A stretch of 64,000 nt of DNA from Spiroplasma endosymbiont of 'Nebria riversi'. GTDB taxonomy: Bacteria > Bacillota_I > Bacilli_A > Mycoplasmatales > Nriv7. The stretch's first letter is position 1. Each line of letters begins with the position of its first letter. The translations under genes and the position numbers were made by a program. Shown here piece by piece: positions 62,354 through 64,000 of this stretch. The stretch spans positions 1,302,001 through 1,366,000 of the forward strand of contig NZ_CP065193.1 of the NCBI RefSeq assembly GCF_018831625.1, given 5' to 3'. A model generated the notes under the pieces. It did no database searches. It was not told the origin of the DNA and saw only the letters and a list, made by a program, of their open reading frames with translations.

Positions 62354-63962
62354 ATATTTTGTTTTAAATTTAATGTTACTTGTGCCGAAACTTCTTCTAA
62401 TGAAGCAATAACTTTAATTTTTTTATTTGGTTCAACCGCAATTTCTTGCGACGGCAATTCTACTTCTAAAGATGTTTTATGTTCTTGCGTTTTACTATTT
62501 GAAAAATCAAATGTATTACTTAAAGTTTTTGTTTCTGAAGATGTATTTGCTTTGGAAGAACCATAATTGCCTCCAACTCCGGCAGTAGCAGAAACTTCTG
62601 CAAAAGGTCATATTTCTCCACTTGCACTTAATTCAATACTTCAATTATGTTCCATACTTGAAGTAGAAGTTTGTTCCGTTCTTTTTTCTTCACTGTTTGT
62701 TTTACTTAAACCTGTAGTAATTTGAGAATTTATAGTTGTTTCTTTTGTATATTTACAACTTGGTGTTTTCATATTCTGTTTTGCAGATAAATTATGAAAT
62801 AATGTGGTTGTTACAAAACAAATACTTTTACTATTTTTATTGTATGTTGTTTAAATACTTTTTGTTACTGTTACATTTGAATATATTAGATTATTTGTAT
62901 TAATATCTTTAATTTCTTTTATAGTAATTCCTTGATTTTTATCTCTAAAACTTAAAAATATTCCTTTTTTAATTAATTCATCTAAATTAATAATTTTATT
63001 TTGTTTATTATCTATTACATAGTAAATTTTCTTTTTATCAAAATATTTATTACTATTATTTTTTGCTTTTATTGTAGCTGATGTATTTTTTTTATTAATT
63101 ACTTCTAATTGCAAAATATCTAAATTAGGATTTAAAAATTTAATTCATTCAAAATAGCTGTATCACTATTTTTATTAATATTTTCTAAATTAATTATTTT
63201 AATTAATTTATTTAAATCTTGTCTGATTGAAAAAGAAACTTTTTTATTGCCGCAATAAGAAGAGCTATTATTTTTTGCTTTAATTGTAGCTGATGTATTT
63301 GTTTTATTAATTACTTCTAATTGTGAAGTATCTAAATTAGAATTTTTGAATTTTACTACTGTTAGAATTGTATTTTGATTATTATCATTTAAAGCCCCTA
63401 AACTAGTATTTTTAATAAATTCTTCAATATTTTCAAATTTATTGCTAGGGCAACTATTAAAACATTGTAATGCTACACTATTTTTGTTTAATTGCCCATC
63501 ATCCCAAATTTCCATGTAAAGTCCATAATTTATTTTTGAAGACATATATTTATTATTAATCACCGAAAAATCATTCCATATAGCTTTAGCAATTTTCCAA
63601 TATTCACCTCTAGAACATTCATTTTCATTAAAAGCTATATTGTCAATTATATTAATAAACTTAGGTTTAAATATATCATAATTACTACTTTCGTTATATA
63701 TTTTTTGAATTTTTATTCAATTTTCTCTAGAAAATCAAGGTCAATAGTTACATTTGCCACTTCAAAAACACTGTCTATTTATTCTGTTTTCATTACGCGA
63801 TTGACTGTTTCAGCTTCTTTTACTTCTATTTAAATTTTCTAAATTATTTGTTTGTAAATAATTAACTTCATTTTTTGCTGGAGTTGGTGCATTTCCAAGA
63901 ATTCCCGACATTCCGCTTCCTGCTATTGTGATTGTTCCTAAGAATCCTAGTAATTTTTTCAT
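62156..63962 (-). pseudogene. ETX/MTX2-type toxin gene, unit 2, three lesions
   Basis: It starts at the ATG at 63962 with the same signal peptide as unit 1. A one-base loss in the A-run at about 63133-63137 (five A instead of six) shifts the frame inside repeat B. TAA at 62851-62853 interrupts the shifted frame. The last about 8 residues are lost by fusion to the transposase (GNIGE replaces GNIEFREVK). The codon that is TAA in unit 1 is GAA here. The repeats carry several amino-acid changes (for example TVVKFKNSNLDTSQLEV), showing divergence since duplication. Confidence 0.8.
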
Positions 63963-64000
63963 ATTAATTAACTTCCTTTTCGTGAATTTTTACTAATTAA
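63963..64000. other. Upstream flank of toxin 2, cut by window end
   Basis: These 38 bp equal the region upstream of toxin 1 (51594-51631), including the GGAAG ribosome site. The duplication therefore continues past the window. Confidence 0.6.

Overview
This window is a segment of a Spiroplasma chromosome, probably of the citri/poulsonii group. The DNA is extremely AT-rich and the reading frames make sense only if UGA is tryptophan (for example in uvrA, rpoB, atpA and glyA). The intergenic hairpins, the many IS copies and the SpV1-like plectrovirus provirus fit the same genus. All chromosomal genes below were read with translation table 4; with the standard code most would appear as fragments.

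Positions 1-42100 hold housekeeping genes broken up by insertion sequences. In order there are an IS3-family copy and the truncated remnant of a C39-peptidase ABC exporter; rpsU; deoC; a small membrane protein; a decayed rsmE; and a pstB whose 5' end was lost to IS-derived DNA. Then come a thiamine operon (TPP riboswitch, thiT, uvrA) divergent from coaE, and uvrB and secA. The acetate pathway pair pta-ackA, a decayed yigZ and hpt follow. A nested IS3/IS1595-like cluster precedes the F-type ATP synthase operon. The ancestral firmicute order rpiB-glyA-upp-atpIBEFHAGDC is still visible on the minus strand, but an IS3 copy sits between atpB and atpE, and an IS1595-like copy plus a decayed secreted-protein gene sit between glyA and upp. 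A nitroreductase and rpoC/rpoB (convergent, with a shared terminator) complete the part.

Positions 42163-64000 are a plectrovirus region starting 89 bp upstream of the rpoB start codon. One complete provirus copy (42163-49664) carries hairpins near its left end, small membrane and coat genes, a Zot/pI-like ATPase, a large virion-type protein, a lipoprotein and an rve-type (DDE) transposase. Directly after it, convergent on the minus strand, lies a gene for a secreted protein with an ETX/MTX2 (aerolysin-like) pore-forming toxin domain. The whole virus-plus-toxin block (about 9.96 kb) is followed by a second, rearranged unit from 52127. That unit holds a second nearly full provirus, a strongly decayed mosaic, a partial third provirus and a second toxin copy running to the window end. 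Both toxin copies are broken by different lesions.

Biologically this is a host-associated, wall-less bacterium with substrate-level ATP generation (pta-ackA), a proton ATPase, nucleotide salvage (hpt, upp, deoC), nucleotide excision repair and Sec secretion. Phage-like and IS elements are actively eroding and rearranging it. The main observation is the physical pairing of a filamentous-type virus with an insect-type pore-forming toxin gene and their joint amplification.
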